From positions 62,001 to 126,000 of the forward strand of contig JARRQJ010000001.1 in NCBI GenBank assembly GCA_037381915.1: a stretch of DNA of 64,000 nt. Direction: 5' to 3'. The stretch's first letter is position 1. The number at the start of each line of letters is the position of its first letter. Position numbers and translations under genes: made by a program. This document shows, piece by piece, positions 52,103 through 61,120 of the stretch. Origin of the DNA: JARRQJ01 sp037381915. Lineage in GTDB: Bacteria; Pseudomonadota; Gammaproteobacteria; DRLM01. The notes beneath the pieces were generated by a model. The model was not told the DNA's origin and ran no database searches. It saw only the letters and a list, made by a program, of their open reading frames with translations.

Positions 52103-53005
52103 ATGTCTCGGCGCCTACCCTCCCTGAATGCCCTGCGGGCCTTCGAGGCCGCCGCCCGCCATTTGTCCTTTGCCCGGGCTGCGGCGGAGTTGCACGTTAC
52201 CCCTGCGGCGATCAGCCAGCAGATCAAACAATTGGAAGACAGTCTGGGTGTCAGCTTGTTTCGTCGCGGCAGGGTCCTGGCGCTCAGCGAGGCGGCGGGT
52301 GTCGCCCTGTCAGCGATCAGCGAGGCCTTCGATCGTCTGGAGGCGGCGGCGTCCCACTTGCGCGCCGACCGGCGCGACGGGCCGCTGGTGGTGTCGGTGC
52401 CGCCGGCCTTTGCCGCACGCTGGCTGGTCCCGCGGCTGGACGATTTTCACAACCGTCATCCGGATATCGAATTGCGCCTGCTCGCCACCCGCCGTTTGGT
52501 GGAATTCGGAGTGGAAGACGTGGATGTGGCCCTGCGCTTCGGCGCCGGGCCGTATCCGGGTCTGTTTGCCGAACGTATCATGCCCGAGGTGATCGTGCCG
52601 GTGGCGGCCCCGGCGTTGGCCGCCGTCATCAAACGTCCCGCGGACCTCCTGATGTGCACCTTATTGCACGACGACTCCCATGAATGGGATCCGGCCTTTC
52701 CCGACTGGGACACGTGGTTGGCGTCATTGGCCGTGGAGAGCGACGCACCGCTGCGCATCCGTCACTACGGCGACATCAATTTGGTTATCCAGGCCGCCGT
52801 TACCGGACAGGGTGCCGCCTTGGCCTGGCATAGCCTGGTGGTAGACGAACTGCACGGTGGCCGCCTGGTGCGGTTGCTGGACAGCGCGTTTTCCACCGAC
52901 CACGGTTATCATCTGGTGGCGCCGCTGAACCGCTTGCAGATCCCCAAGATCGCGGCCTTTCGCGAGTGGTTGTTGGGCCAAGCCAGCCGGCATCAATCCG
53001 CATGA
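52103..53005 (+). CDS. LysR-family transcriptional regulator, GcvA-like
   Basis: 300 aa. The N-terminal winged helix (LPSLNALRAFEAAARHLSFARAAAEL then VTPAAISQQIKQLEDSLG) is of the GcvA subgroup. The effector-binding domain extends from about 90 to 295. It probably controls the divergent EamA gene and itself through the shared 100-base gap. Confidence 0.92.
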   Translation: MSRRLPSLNALRAFEAAARHLSFARAAAELHVTPAAISQQIKQLEDSLGVSLFRRGRVLALSEAAGVALSAISEAFDRLEAAASHLRADRRDGPLVVSVPPAFAARWLVPRLDDFHNRHPDIELRLLATRRLVEFGVEDVDVALRFGAGPYPGLFAERIMPEVIVPVAAPALAAVIKRPADLLMCTLLHDDSHEWDPAFPDWDTWLASLAVESDAPLRIRHYGDINLVIQAAVTGQGAALAWHSLVVDELHGGRLVRLLDSAFSTDHGYHLVAPLNRLQIPKIAAFREWLLGQASRHQSA

Positions 53006-53055
53006 CCCGCGGCGGGTAAGATGCCGTACGCCGTTGCCCCGGCGGCTGCCGCGAC

Positions 53056-55584
53056 TCATTGGATAAAGCCCACCTTGACATCCGCAGGAGACAACAGCTT
53101 GATGGGGACCGGCTTGGCCTTCCAGATGGTGTCGCAATATTGGCGGATGGAACGGTCGGAGGAGAACTTGCCGGAGTGCGCCGTATTGAGTATGGACATG
53201 CGCGCCCAGTGCGCGGCATCGCCATAGGCCTGGCTCACCTGTCTTTGGCAATCCGCGTAGGATAGGAAGTCCGCCATGACCAGGTAAGGGTCCGCGCCGA
53301 GCAGTCCGTCGACGAGCGGACGAAACAGCTCCGTGTCCCCCCGCGAGAAAAAGCCGCCGCGCAGCAGTTCGATGACCTCGCGCAGCTCGGGATTGCCGTG
53401 ATAATAGTCCATAGGCTGATAGCCGAGCGCTTTGAGATCGTAGACTTCCGGCGCGGTCAGGCCGAACAGGAAAAAGTTCTCTTTCCCGACCTCGTCCATG
53501 ATTTCGATATTGGCGCCATCCAGGGTGCCGATGGTCAGCGCGCCGTTGAGGGCGAACTTCATGTTGCCGGTCCCCGACGCCTCCTTGCCGGCGGTGGAGA
53601 TCTGTTCGGACAGGTCGGCGGCCGGGTAGACGTGCTGGCCATTGGTGACGTTGTAGTTGGGCAGGAACACCACCTTGATCATGTCGCGGATCAAGGGGTC
53701 GCGATTCACCACGTCACCCACCGCGGTAATGAGTTTGATGATCAGCTTGGCGATATGATAGCCGGGCGCCGCCTTGCCGCCGAAGATGAAGGTGCGCGGC
53801 TGAATGCTGAAATGGGGATCGGACTTGAGGCGGTGGTACAAGGCGATAACATGGAGAATGTTGAGATGCTGGCGCTTGTACTCGTGGATGCGTTTCACCT
53901 GGACGTCATACAGGGAATCGGGATCGATGAGCGTCCCGGTCCGTTTGCGGACGAAGTCGGCGAAGTCCTGTTTGTTGGCGTGCTTGACGCCGCGCCACAT
54001 GTCGCGGAACGCCCCGTCTTCCGCCAGCGGTTCCAGCCCATGCAGCTGTTCCAGATCCCGGATCCACTGTTCGCCGATCGCGGCGCTGATCAGCTCGGCG
54101 AGGCGGGGGTTGCTCAGTGCCATCCAGCGGCGCGGCGTGACGCCATTGGTGATATTGCAAAACTTCTCGGGCCACAGGGCATGAAAGTCCTGGAGTACGT
54201 CCTGTTGCAGCAATTGCGAATGCAGCTCCGCTACGCCGTTGACGGTATGGCTGCCGACGCAGGCCAGGTGGGCCATACGCACGTAACGCTCGCCGCTTTC
54301 ATCAATCAGTGACAGGCGTGCGACCCGTTCTTCGTCGCCGAGAAAGCGTATGCGCACCTCGTCGAGGAAGCGCGCGTTGATTTCATAAATGATCTCCAGG
54401 TGGCGCGGCAGGACCCGGGCGAAGATCGCCAAGGGCCAGCGTTCCAGCGCCTCGGGGAGCAGGGTGTGATTGGTATAGGCGAAGGTGCGGCGGGTAATGT
54501 TCCACGCCGGCTCCCAATCCATTCCGTGCTCGTCCACCAGCATGCGCATCAGCTCGGCGATGGCGATAGCCGGATGGGTGTCGTTGAGTTGTACGGCGAA
54601 TTTTTCGTGGAAGCGGCTGAGGGGGATCTTTTGTACGCGGATGATGCGCAGCATGTCCTGCAATGAACAAGAGACGAAGAAGAACTGCTGCTCAAGCCGC
54701 AGTTCCTTGCCTTGCAGCGGTTCGTCGTTGGGATAAAGGACCTTGCTGAGATTCTCGGATACGATCTTCTTGTTGACCGCTCCGTAATAGTCGCCGCGGT
54801 TGAATGTGGAGAAATCAAAGGATTCCGGAGCCTCCGCGCACCACAGGCGCATGGTGTTGGCGGTATTGTTGCGGTAACCCAGGATCGGCGTGTCGTAAGG
54901 AACGCCGTTGACGATCTTGCCGGGCACCCAGCGGCTGCGCCGATGCCCGTGTTCGTCGATAAAGCTTTCGGTGTGGCCGCCGAACTTCACTTCCACGGCC
55001 CATTCCGGGCGGGCGATCTCCCAAGGGTTGCCGAAGCGCAGCCATTTGTCGGTCTTTTCCACCTGCCAACCGTTGACGATGGATTGATCGAAGATGCCGA
55101 ATTCGTAGCGGATGCCGTAACCCAGAGCGGGGATCTCCAGGCTCGCCAGGGAATCCAGATAACAGGCGGCGAGCCGGCCGAGGCCACCGTTGCCCAGGCC
55201 GGGTTCTTCTTCGGTATCCAGTAAATCGTCGAAATTGAAGCCGAGTTCGGCGACCACCCCCTTGACGGTGTCGTCGATGCCGAGATTGATGAGGTTATTG
55301 CCGAGATGGGGACCGACGAGAAACTCGGCGGATAAATAGCAGACCGTGCGCGAGCCCTGCTGGGTATAGGCGGTGGCGGTACTGATCCACCGCTGCAACA
55401 TGCGGTCGCGTACCGTGTAGGCGAGAGCCAGGTAGTAATCCTTGCGCGTGGCCAGCGCCGGAAATTTGCCCATTACGTAAAAAAGATTGTCGAGGAAGGC
55501 GCGCTTGATGGCGCTGGCCGTCAACCCCGTACGATCCCCCTCGCCCCCCTCCCCGCTTGGGACTGCAAATAAGTGAGCTTCCAC
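53056..55584 (-). CDS. glgP: Glycogen/starch phosphorylase
   Basis: Releases glucose-1-phosphate from alpha-1,4-glucans, 842 aa, GT35 family. The PLP lysine is in EASGTGNMKFALNGA near the C-terminus; other motifs are CYLSAEFLVGPHLGNNLI and GLGRLAACYLDSLA. Homology begins near DRTGLTASAIKRAFLDNLF. GTG 55584 is the closest usable start before that with AAGG upstream; the longer frame to 55767 adds sequence unlike the family. The N-terminus encodes a Gly/Glu-rich stretch similar to the leuS repeat. No other glycogen genes are present here. Confidence 0.93.
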   Translation of the reverse strand: MEAHLFAVPSGEGGEGDRTGLTASAIKRAFLDNLFYVMGKFPALATRKDYYLALAYTVRDRMLQRWISTATAYTQQGSRTVCYLSAEFLVGPHLGNNLINLGIDDTVKGVVAELGFNFDDLLDTEEEPGLGNGGLGRLAACYLDSLASLEIPALGYGIRYEFGIFDQSIVNGWQVEKTDKWLRFGNPWEIARPEWAVEVKFGGHTESFIDEHGHRRSRWVPGKIVNGVPYDTPILGYRNNTANTMRLWCAEAPESFDFSTFNRGDYYGAVNKKIVSENLSKVLYPNDEPLQGKELRLEQQFFFVSCSLQDMLRIIRVQKIPLSRFHEKFAVQLNDTHPAIAIAELMRMLVDEHGMDWEPAWNITRRTFAYTNHTLLPEALERWPLAIFARVLPRHLEIIYEINARFLDEVRIRFLGDEERVARLSLIDESGERYVRMAHLACVGSHTVNGVAELHSQLLQQDVLQDFHALWPEKFCNITNGVTPRRWMALSNPRLAELISAAIGEQWIRDLEQLHGLEPLAEDGAFRDMWRGVKHANKQDFADFVRKRTGTLIDPDSLYDVQVKRIHEYKRQHLNILHVIALYHRLKSDPHFSIQPRTFIFGGKAAPGYHIAKLIIKLITAVGDVVNRDPLIRDMIKVVFLPNYNVTNGQHVYPAADLSEQISTAGKEASGTGNMKFALNGALTIGTLDGANIEIMDEVGKENFFLFGLTAPEVYDLKALGYQPMDYYHGNPELREVIELLRGGFFSRGDTELFRPLVDGLLGADPYLVMADFLSYADCQRQVSQAYGDAAHWARMSILNTAHSGKFSSDRSIRQYCDTIWKAKPVPIKLLSPADVKVGFIQ
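55534..55563. repeat. Possible degenerate copy of the leuS-type repeat
   Basis: The minus strand encodes VPSGEGGEG from a G-rich run similar to the GGGAGAGGGG-TTAGGGGTGAGGG part of the leuS element. The palindrome is poorly kept, so the link is tentative. Confidence 0.3.
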
Positions 55585-56250
55585 GTCGATATGCCTTGAT
55601 ACTTTGAAAGGTTTCTCCAAGCAGGGAGTGCAATATCTGTGCAAGACTGGGAGGGGGTGAGCGGTAGCGCCCAATTCTATGGCATACTTTTGATTTTCAG
55701 AGGAAAAATATCTATGTACGCGGGGAGTATGAGATTTGGGCAGGTGAGCTTGAAGGCGCGTACGCACCCTCGCGGCGCATTAATGCAGCATTTGCACGGA
55801 TTTAGGACGTGATCACCAGGGTGAATCGGGCCGCGGGAGCGGTGACGTTCACCTGCCGTGCGTCACCGGCCCCCTTTCCTGCAACGCCCCGATGGATCGC
55901 CGTTAATGGCCGCCGCGTCCCCCAGCGTCGGGGCAAATACGTGGAATTGATTGAGCTTGGCGACGGTGCCGCGGCCGGGATCCCCTCTGTCTTTGCACTG
56001 ACGCACTTAGGGGCGGAACGACGGTCAAATCGCACAGAAGCCGGGAAGGCCTTCCCCATTCCGCCTGCGCGGCCTGCAGGGACGGGCGTCCGAGGCGGAC
56101 CGGCGTCGGGATCTTGGCAAACCGTATCGAAACCGGCTAGGCTGGATGCCTTCCACGGTGCCGAATTGCGGACCGCGCGGGAACCTGAGCGCGGTGGTGG
56201 AGTTTGTGCACTTCAAGTGCGCCGAGGCGGTTGAAGCAATGGAGGAAGTC
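55585..56250. other. Intergenic region, glgP / pmbA
   Basis: 666 bases in which open frames exist on both strands but none looks like a real protein. A stretch on the plus strand (RRGKYVELIE then THLG) vaguely recalls formamidopyrimidine-DNA glycosylase and is not called. GGAGGAA at 56241-56247 is the pmbA ribosome-binding site. Confidence 0.45.
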
Positions 56251-57597
56251 ATGTCTACGGTAAAACAGGCGGCGTCTTACAGCGACGGTGATTTACAGCC
56301 CGTCGTCGCGTACATTCTGGAAGAGGCCAAACGCCAGGGCGCGAGCGCCGCGGAGGCGGGGGTGAACGCGGAGAGCGGTCTGTCGGTGACGGTGCGGCTC
56401 GGCGAGGTCGAGACCGTGGAGCATAACCGTGACAAGGGTTTGGGGGTGACCGTGTATTTCGGTCAACGCAAGGGCTCGGCGAGTACCTCGGATTTTTCCC
56501 GGGATGCGATCCGCGAGACGGTGGGCGCCGCCTGCGCCATCGCCAAGTACACCGCCGCAGATCCGTGCGCCGGCCTGGCCGACGCCGAATTGATGGCCAC
56601 GCAAATCCCCGAACTGGATCTGTACCATCCCTGGGAGCCGGCGGCGGAACGCGCCATCGAACTGGCGGTGGAGTGCGAGGCGACGGCGCGGGCGGTGGAC
56701 AAACGCATCACCAATTCCGAAGGGGCGACGGTGTCCAGCCATGCCGGCAAGCGCGTCTACGGCAACAGCCACGGATTCATGGGCGCCTACCCCAGCTCGC
56801 GGCACAGCGTGAGCTGCGCGGTGATCGCAGACGACGGCCACGGCATGCAGCGCGATTATTGGTATACGGTGGCACGCGACAGCGACGATCTGGAAACCGT
56901 GCGCAGCGTTGGGCGCCGCGCAGGCGAACGCACGGTCAAGCGCCTGGGCGGCCGGCGTTTGTCCACGCGCCAGGCGCCGGTGTTGTTCGTGGCGGAGGTG
57001 GCGGGCGGTCTGTTCGGCAATTTCGTGCGCGCGGTGCGCGGCGAAAGCCTCTACCGCAAGGCCTCGTTTCTCCTCGACCAGCTCGGTGAGACGATATTTC
57101 CCGAATTCATGCGCATTCACGAACAACCCCATCTGAGGAAGGCCCTGGGCAGCGCGCCCTTCGACAGCGAAGGCGTGGCGACCCGGGCGCGTGACCTGAT
57201 CTCGGCAGGCGTGTTGCAGGGCTATGTGCTGGACAGCTACGCGGGGCGCAAGCTGGGGATGCCGACCACCGGCAACGCCGGCGGCGTGCACAATCTGACC
57301 GTCGATCCCGGCCCCCTTGATTTCGCGGGTTTGCTGAAAGAAATGGACAGCGGCCTGCTGGTCACTGAAATGATGGGCATGGGGGTGAATATCGTTACCG
57401 GCGATTATTCGCGGGGCGCCGCCGGCTTCTGGGTGGAGAACGGCAGCATTCAATACCCGGTGGAGGAGATCACCATCGCCGGCAATCTCGGCGACATGTT
57501 CAAGGGCATCGTCGCGGTAGGCAACGACGTCGACACCCGCGGGAATACCCGCACGGGTTCGGTCCTGATCGAACGTATGACCATCGCCGGGACCTGA
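56251..57597 (+). CDS. pmbA: Metalloprotease PmbA (TldE)
   Basis: Partner of TldD, 448 aa; PmbA lacks the zinc motif and shapes the active chamber of the heterodimer. ATG 56251 is chosen because GGAGGAA precedes it; the longer frame lacks homology. Family signatures: LGVTVYFGQRKGSASTSDFS, FGNFVRAVRGESLYRKASFL, PTTGNAGGVHNL and GVNIVTGDYSRGAAGFWVENG. Confidence 0.95.
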   Translation: MSTVKQAASYSDGDLQPVVAYILEEAKRQGASAAEAGVNAESGLSVTVRLGEVETVEHNRDKGLGVTVYFGQRKGSASTSDFSRDAIRETVGAACAIAKYTAADPCAGLADAELMATQIPELDLYHPWEPAAERAIELAVECEATARAVDKRITNSEGATVSSHAGKRVYGNSHGFMGAYPSSRHSVSCAVIADDGHGMQRDYWYTVARDSDDLETVRSVGRRAGERTVKRLGGRRLSTRQAPVLFVAEVAGGLFGNFVRAVRGESLYRKASFLLDQLGETIFPEFMRIHEQPHLRKALGSAPFDSEGVATRARDLISAGVLQGYVLDSYAGRKLGMPTTGNAGGVHNLTVDPGPLDFAGLLKEMDSGLLVTEMMGMGVNIVTGDYSRGAAGFWVENGSIQYPVEEITIAGNLGDMFKGIVAVGNDVDTRGNTRTGSVLIERMTIAGT

Positions 57598-57627
57598 CGG
57601 ACCGCGCGCGTTCCCGGGGGAAGGACG

Positions 57628-57834
57628 ATGAGCAGGGCCAAATGGACACTGAGCCTAATCTTGGTCGCCGTGGTGCTGCTCTTCGCCTTGCAGAACACCC
57701 AGGTAGTGGAGGTGCGCCTGCTGTTTTGGAAGCTCTCCATGTCGCGGGTATTGCTGATCTTCCTGCTTCTGGCCGTCGGGGCGATATTGGGCTGGGTGGC
57801 GAACAGTGCTTACCGGCGCCGCATGCACCGTTAA
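57628..57834 (+). CDS. LapA-domain (DUF1049) small membrane protein
   Basis: 68 aa with two membrane helices (LSLILVAVVLLFALQNT and VLLIFLLLAVGAILGWVAN) and a basic tail. NTQVVEVRLLFW between the helices is the LapA signature. LapA in E. coli acts with LapB in control of LPS synthesis; here lapB is not adjacent. The stop overlaps the convergent corA gene by four bases. Confidence 0.85.
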   Translation: MSRAKWTLSLILVAVVLLFALQNTQVVEVRLLFWKLSMSRVLLIFLLLAVGAILGWVANSAYRRRMHR

Positions 57835-58886
57835 AACCACTTCTTGCTCCTGAAGTACAGCAGCATGCCGCCGATCATGGCCATGATAATCAGCCAGGCG
57901 CCGAGATAACCGTAGCGCCAGTGCAACTCCGGCATATGAGTGAAATTCATGCCGTACACCCCCACCAGGAAAGTGGGGGGGATGAAAATGGTGGCGATCA
58001 CGGTGAGCACGCGCATGACTTCGTTGAGACGATTGCTGGTGCTGGAGAGATACACGTCCAACATGCCCGCGGCCATGTCGCGGTAGGTCTCGAACAGGTC
58101 CATGATCTGCACGGTATGATCGTAGCAGTCGCGCAAATAGGGGCGGGTGGACTCATTGATCAAGGAATGGTCTTCGCGCAGCAGCTGGTTGATGACTTCG
58201 CGCTGCGGCCACAGCATGCGCCGTAACAGCAGCAGGTCGCGCTTCAGTTCGTGGATTTGCGACAGAACGGCCCTGGACGGCGCCTCAAGCAGTTCGTCTT
58301 CCAAATCCTCGATCCATTCGCCGAGATTTTCGAGAACGGGAAAACCCTGGTCAATGATGACGTCGAGGAGGGTGTAGAATAGAAAATCGGCGCCGCGGAG
58401 ACGCAGCCGGCCGCCGTTGCCGCGCAGACGCTTGCGCACCGGTTCGAAGGGGTCATCACCACCGTTGTAAAAACTAATGAGGTAATTCTTGCCGAAGAAC
58501 AGGCTGACTTGGTTGGTGCTCAATTCTTCGTTGTTCCATGCCGGCAGATTCATTACTGCGAACAGTTGGTGATCGTACTGCTCCAGTTTGGGGCGTTGAC
58601 CGGTGTTCAGCACGTCTTCCAGGGCCAATGGATGCAGGCCGAAAATTTCTCCCAGTTCTTTCAGCAATCCGGGCGAGGCATAACCGTAAGCGTGTATCCA
58701 AGTAATGGTGTTACGCTCCAGATAGGCCCTGCATTCGAGGGGGGAGATCTCCTCGCGCTCGTTCAGGAGCGTGGCATCGTATTCTACCAGCCTCAACTTG
58801 AGGGGGCGGGTCGCTAGGGCTTCATCGGCGGTCAAGGTGCCGGGCGCCGTGCCGGGAGGGTGATAGCGTTTGGTGAAATAGGCCAT
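57831..58886 (-). CDS. corA: CorA-family magnesium transporter
   Basis: Pentameric Mg/Co channel, 351 aa. The signature GMN is present in VYGMNFTHMPE between the two C-terminal membrane helices (TVIATIFIPPTFLVG and GYLGAWLIIMAMIGGMLLY). The cytosolic domain with a long stalk helix precedes them. ATG 58886 with AGGAG upstream is chosen; the longer frame lacks homology. Confidence 0.93.
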   Translation of the reverse strand: MAYFTKRYHPPGTAPGTLTADEALATRPLKLRLVEYDATLLNEREEISPLECRAYLERNTITWIHAYGYASPGLLKELGEIFGLHPLALEDVLNTGQRPKLEQYDHQLFAVMNLPAWNNEELSTNQVSLFFGKNYLISFYNGGDDPFEPVRKRLRGNGGRLRLRGADFLFYTLLDVIIDQGFPVLENLGEWIEDLEDELLEAPSRAVLSQIHELKRDLLLLRRMLWPQREVINQLLREDHSLINESTRPYLRDCYDHTVQIMDLFETYRDMAAGMLDVYLSSTSNRLNEVMRVLTVIATIFIPPTFLVGVYGMNFTHMPELHWRYGYLGAWLIIMAMIGGMLLYFRSKKWF

Positions 58887-59049
58887 TGCTTGCTCCTGAC
58901 AAAAGGGTTTGCGTTGAAGAGGGTATGGTACCTGTTCCGCGGCGTGGTGGCAGTGCGATAGCCAGTCATGGTGTTTCCGGGTATCCTTATCAGCCTTGAC
59001 GGTAGACGGCATTCCAATGGGCGAGTAAGTCAGGAGTTCAAGAACAAAA

Positions 59050-59868
59050 ATGGCATCGCAGGGTGGCGAATCACTATTAGTGGAGATACGCGGCTTGTCG
59101 TTTGCCCGCGGTTCGCGGGTGATCTTCGATGGCGTCGATATCGATATTCCGCGGGGGAAGGTCACCGCCATCATGGGACCCAGCGGCACCGGCAAGACGA
59201 CCCTGCTTAAACTGATCGGCGGCCAGTTGCGGCCGCAGCAGGGCAGCGTTAAGGTGGACGGCCAAGATGTCCACAAGTTGCGCCATCGCGGACTCTACGC
59301 CCTGCGCAAGCGCATGGGGATGTTATTCCAGAGCGGCGCCTTGCTTACCGATTTGAGCGTGTTCGATAACGTGGCCTTTCCGTTGCGTGAGCATACGCGT
59401 TTGCCGGAGGTGATGATTCGTGATCTGGTGTTGATGAGGCTCCAGGCGGTAGGCCTGCGCGGCGCCCGCGATCTGATGCCCAGCGAACTGTCGGGCGGTA
59501 TGGCGCGGCGGGTGGCATTGGCGCGGGCCATTGTCCTGGACCCCATGATGATCATGTATGACGAGCCTTTTACCGGACTCGATCCCATTTCCAAGGGCGC
59601 CATCGTGCAGTTGATCCATAAGTTGAACGAGGCGCTGAATCTGACCAGTATCGTAGTGTCGCACGACGTACAAGAAACGGCATCGATCTCAGACTATATA
59701 TATGTATTGTCTGATGGCAAGGTGGTGGGGCGCGGTAAGCCGGTCGCATTGCAGGGCACTGATTCCGCATGGGTTCGGCAGTTTATGCAGGGCCTGCCGG
59801 ACGGGCCGGTGCCGTTCCATTATCCTGCACCGGACTATGGAAAAGATCTCCTGGCAGGGAACGGCTGA
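59050..59868 (+). CDS. mlaF: Mla ABC transporter ATPase MlaF
   Basis: ATP-binding subunit of the phospholipid transporter that maintains outer-membrane asymmetry, 272 aa. Walker A GPSGTGKTT, signature LSGGMARRVALARAI and Walker B MIMYDEPFTGLDP are intact. The C-terminal tail is in the usual place to touch MlaB. AGGAG lies 13 bases before the start, a little far. It leads the operon mlaF-mlaE-mlaD-tolC-like-mlaC-mlaB. Confidence 0.95.
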   Translation: MASQGGESLLVEIRGLSFARGSRVIFDGVDIDIPRGKVTAIMGPSGTGKTTLLKLIGGQLRPQQGSVKVDGQDVHKLRHRGLYALRKRMGMLFQSGALLTDLSVFDNVAFPLREHTRLPEVMIRDLVLMRLQAVGLRGARDLMPSELSGGMARRVALARAIVLDPMMIMYDEPFTGLDPISKGAIVQLIHKLNEALNLTSIVVSHDVQETASISDYIYVLSDGKVVGRGKPVALQGTDSAWVRQFMQGLPDGPVPFHYPAPDYGKDLLAGNG

Positions 59869-60650
59869 TGACGGGGTGGTTGGCGCGCTTGGGCCGTTCA
59901 GGGCTCGCCTTCTTCGAACGGCTGGGAAGGGGGCACATCTTCCTGTTGCAGATATTGGCCGGCCTGCCGGGGCTGTTGCTGCGCCCGCGGCTGGTGTTCC
60001 AGCAGATATATTCCATCGGGGTTTTGTCCCTGATAATTATTGTGGTCTCCGGTTTGTTCGTGGGTATGGTGCTGGGACTGCAGGGCTACAATACCCTGGT
60101 GGATTTCGGTGCGGCGGAATCCCTGGGTGTGGTGGTGGCTTTATCGCTGGTACGCGAGCTGGGGCCGGTGGTGGCGGCCTTGCTGTACGGTGGCCGCGCC
60201 GGTTCCGCCCTGGCCGCCGAGATCGGGCTGATGAAGGCCACCGAGCAATTGTCGGGCATGGAGATGATGGCGGTGGATCCTATCAATCGCGTCATCGCGC
60301 CGCGTTTCCTGGCCGGCGCCATCTCCATGCCACTGCTGGCGGCCATTTTCAGCGCGGTGGGCGTGTGGGGCGGCTACTTCGTGGGGGTGGGCCTGCTCGG
60401 GGTTGACGAGGGCGCCTTCTGGTCCCAGATGCAGGCCCACGTGGGTTTGTATGACGATGTGTTTAACGGCGTGATCAAAAGCGTGGTGTTCGGGATAGTA
60501 GCCACCTGGATCGCGGTATTCGAGGGGTATGACGCCGTCCCGACCTCGGAGGGCGTGAGTCGCGCCACCACTCGCACCGTGGTGCATACCGCCTTGGCGG
60601 TGTTGGGATTGGATTTTGTGTTGACGGCCCTAATGTTCGGTAATAAGTGA
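59868..60650 (+). CDS. mlaE: Mla ABC permease MlaE
   Basis: Inner-membrane permease of the MCE transporter, 260 aa. ATG 59868 overlaps the mlaF stop (TGATG); the longer frame is a shadow. Conserved features: LVRELGPVVAALLYGGRAGSALAAEIGLMKATEQ, then NRVIAPRFLAG, with about five membrane helices. Confidence 0.94.
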   Translation: MTGWLARLGRSGLAFFERLGRGHIFLLQILAGLPGLLLRPRLVFQQIYSIGVLSLIIIVVSGLFVGMVLGLQGYNTLVDFGAAESLGVVVALSLVRELGPVVAALLYGGRAGSALAAEIGLMKATEQLSGMEMMAVDPINRVIAPRFLAGAISMPLLAAIFSAVGVWGGYFVGVGLLGVDEGAFWSQMQAHVGLYDDVFNGVIKSVVFGIVATWIAVFEGYDAVPTSEGVSRATTRTVVHTALAVLGLDFVLTALMFGNK

Positions 60651-60652
60651 CT

Positions 60653-61120
60653 ATGAAACAGACAACGGTGGAGATATTGGTGGGTTTGTTCGTGGTGGCC
60701 GGTTTGGCAGCCCTGTTCATGCTGGCCATGAAGGTAAGCAACATCACTACCTTGACCGACGAGAACGGCTACGAAGTCACTGCCTATTTCGATAATGTCG
60801 GCGGGTTGAAGGTCCGCTCGCAGGTGACGGCGTCGGGGGTGACAGTGGGGCGGGTGGCCGCCATCCGCTATGATGATAAAATGTTCGAGGCCCTGGTTAC
60901 ACTCAAGCTCGACCGCAACTTTCATTTGCCGGTTGACAGTAGTGCCAGTATCTTTACCTCCGGGTTGCTCGGCGAACAGTACGTGTCGTTGGAACCGGGC
61001 GGTTCGGAGGAGAATCTCAAGCAGGGTGATCGCATCAAGCTCACCCAATCGGCACTTATTCTGGAGCAGGTCATCGGTCGGGTGCTGTTCAGCAAGGCGG
61101 CGGAAGGGACAGGCAAGTGA
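60653..61120 (+). CDS. mlaD: Mla substrate-binding MCE protein MlaD
   Basis: MCE-domain subunit, 155 aa, anchored by an N-terminal helix (ILVGLFVVAGLAALFML). The MCE domain is at about 38-115 (TAYFDNVGGLKVRSQVTASGVTVGRV). It forms a hexameric ring with a central lipid channel in E. coli. ATG 60653 is preferred to GTG 60647. The stop overlaps the next gene as GTGA. Confidence 0.93.
   Translation: MKQTTVEILVGLFVVAGLAALFMLAMKVSNITTLTDENGYEVTAYFDNVGGLKVRSQVTASGVTVGRVAAIRYDDKMFEALVTLKLDRNFHLPVDSSASIFTSGLLGEQYVSLEPGGSEENLKQGDRIKLTQSALILEQVIGRVLFSKAAEGTGK

Noticed and set aside
55809..56234. Frame with RRGKY and THLG resembling formamidopyrimidine-DNA glycosylase
   Set aside because: No N-terminal catalytic Pro-Glu, the spacing between the two motifs is too long, and no zinc finger is present.
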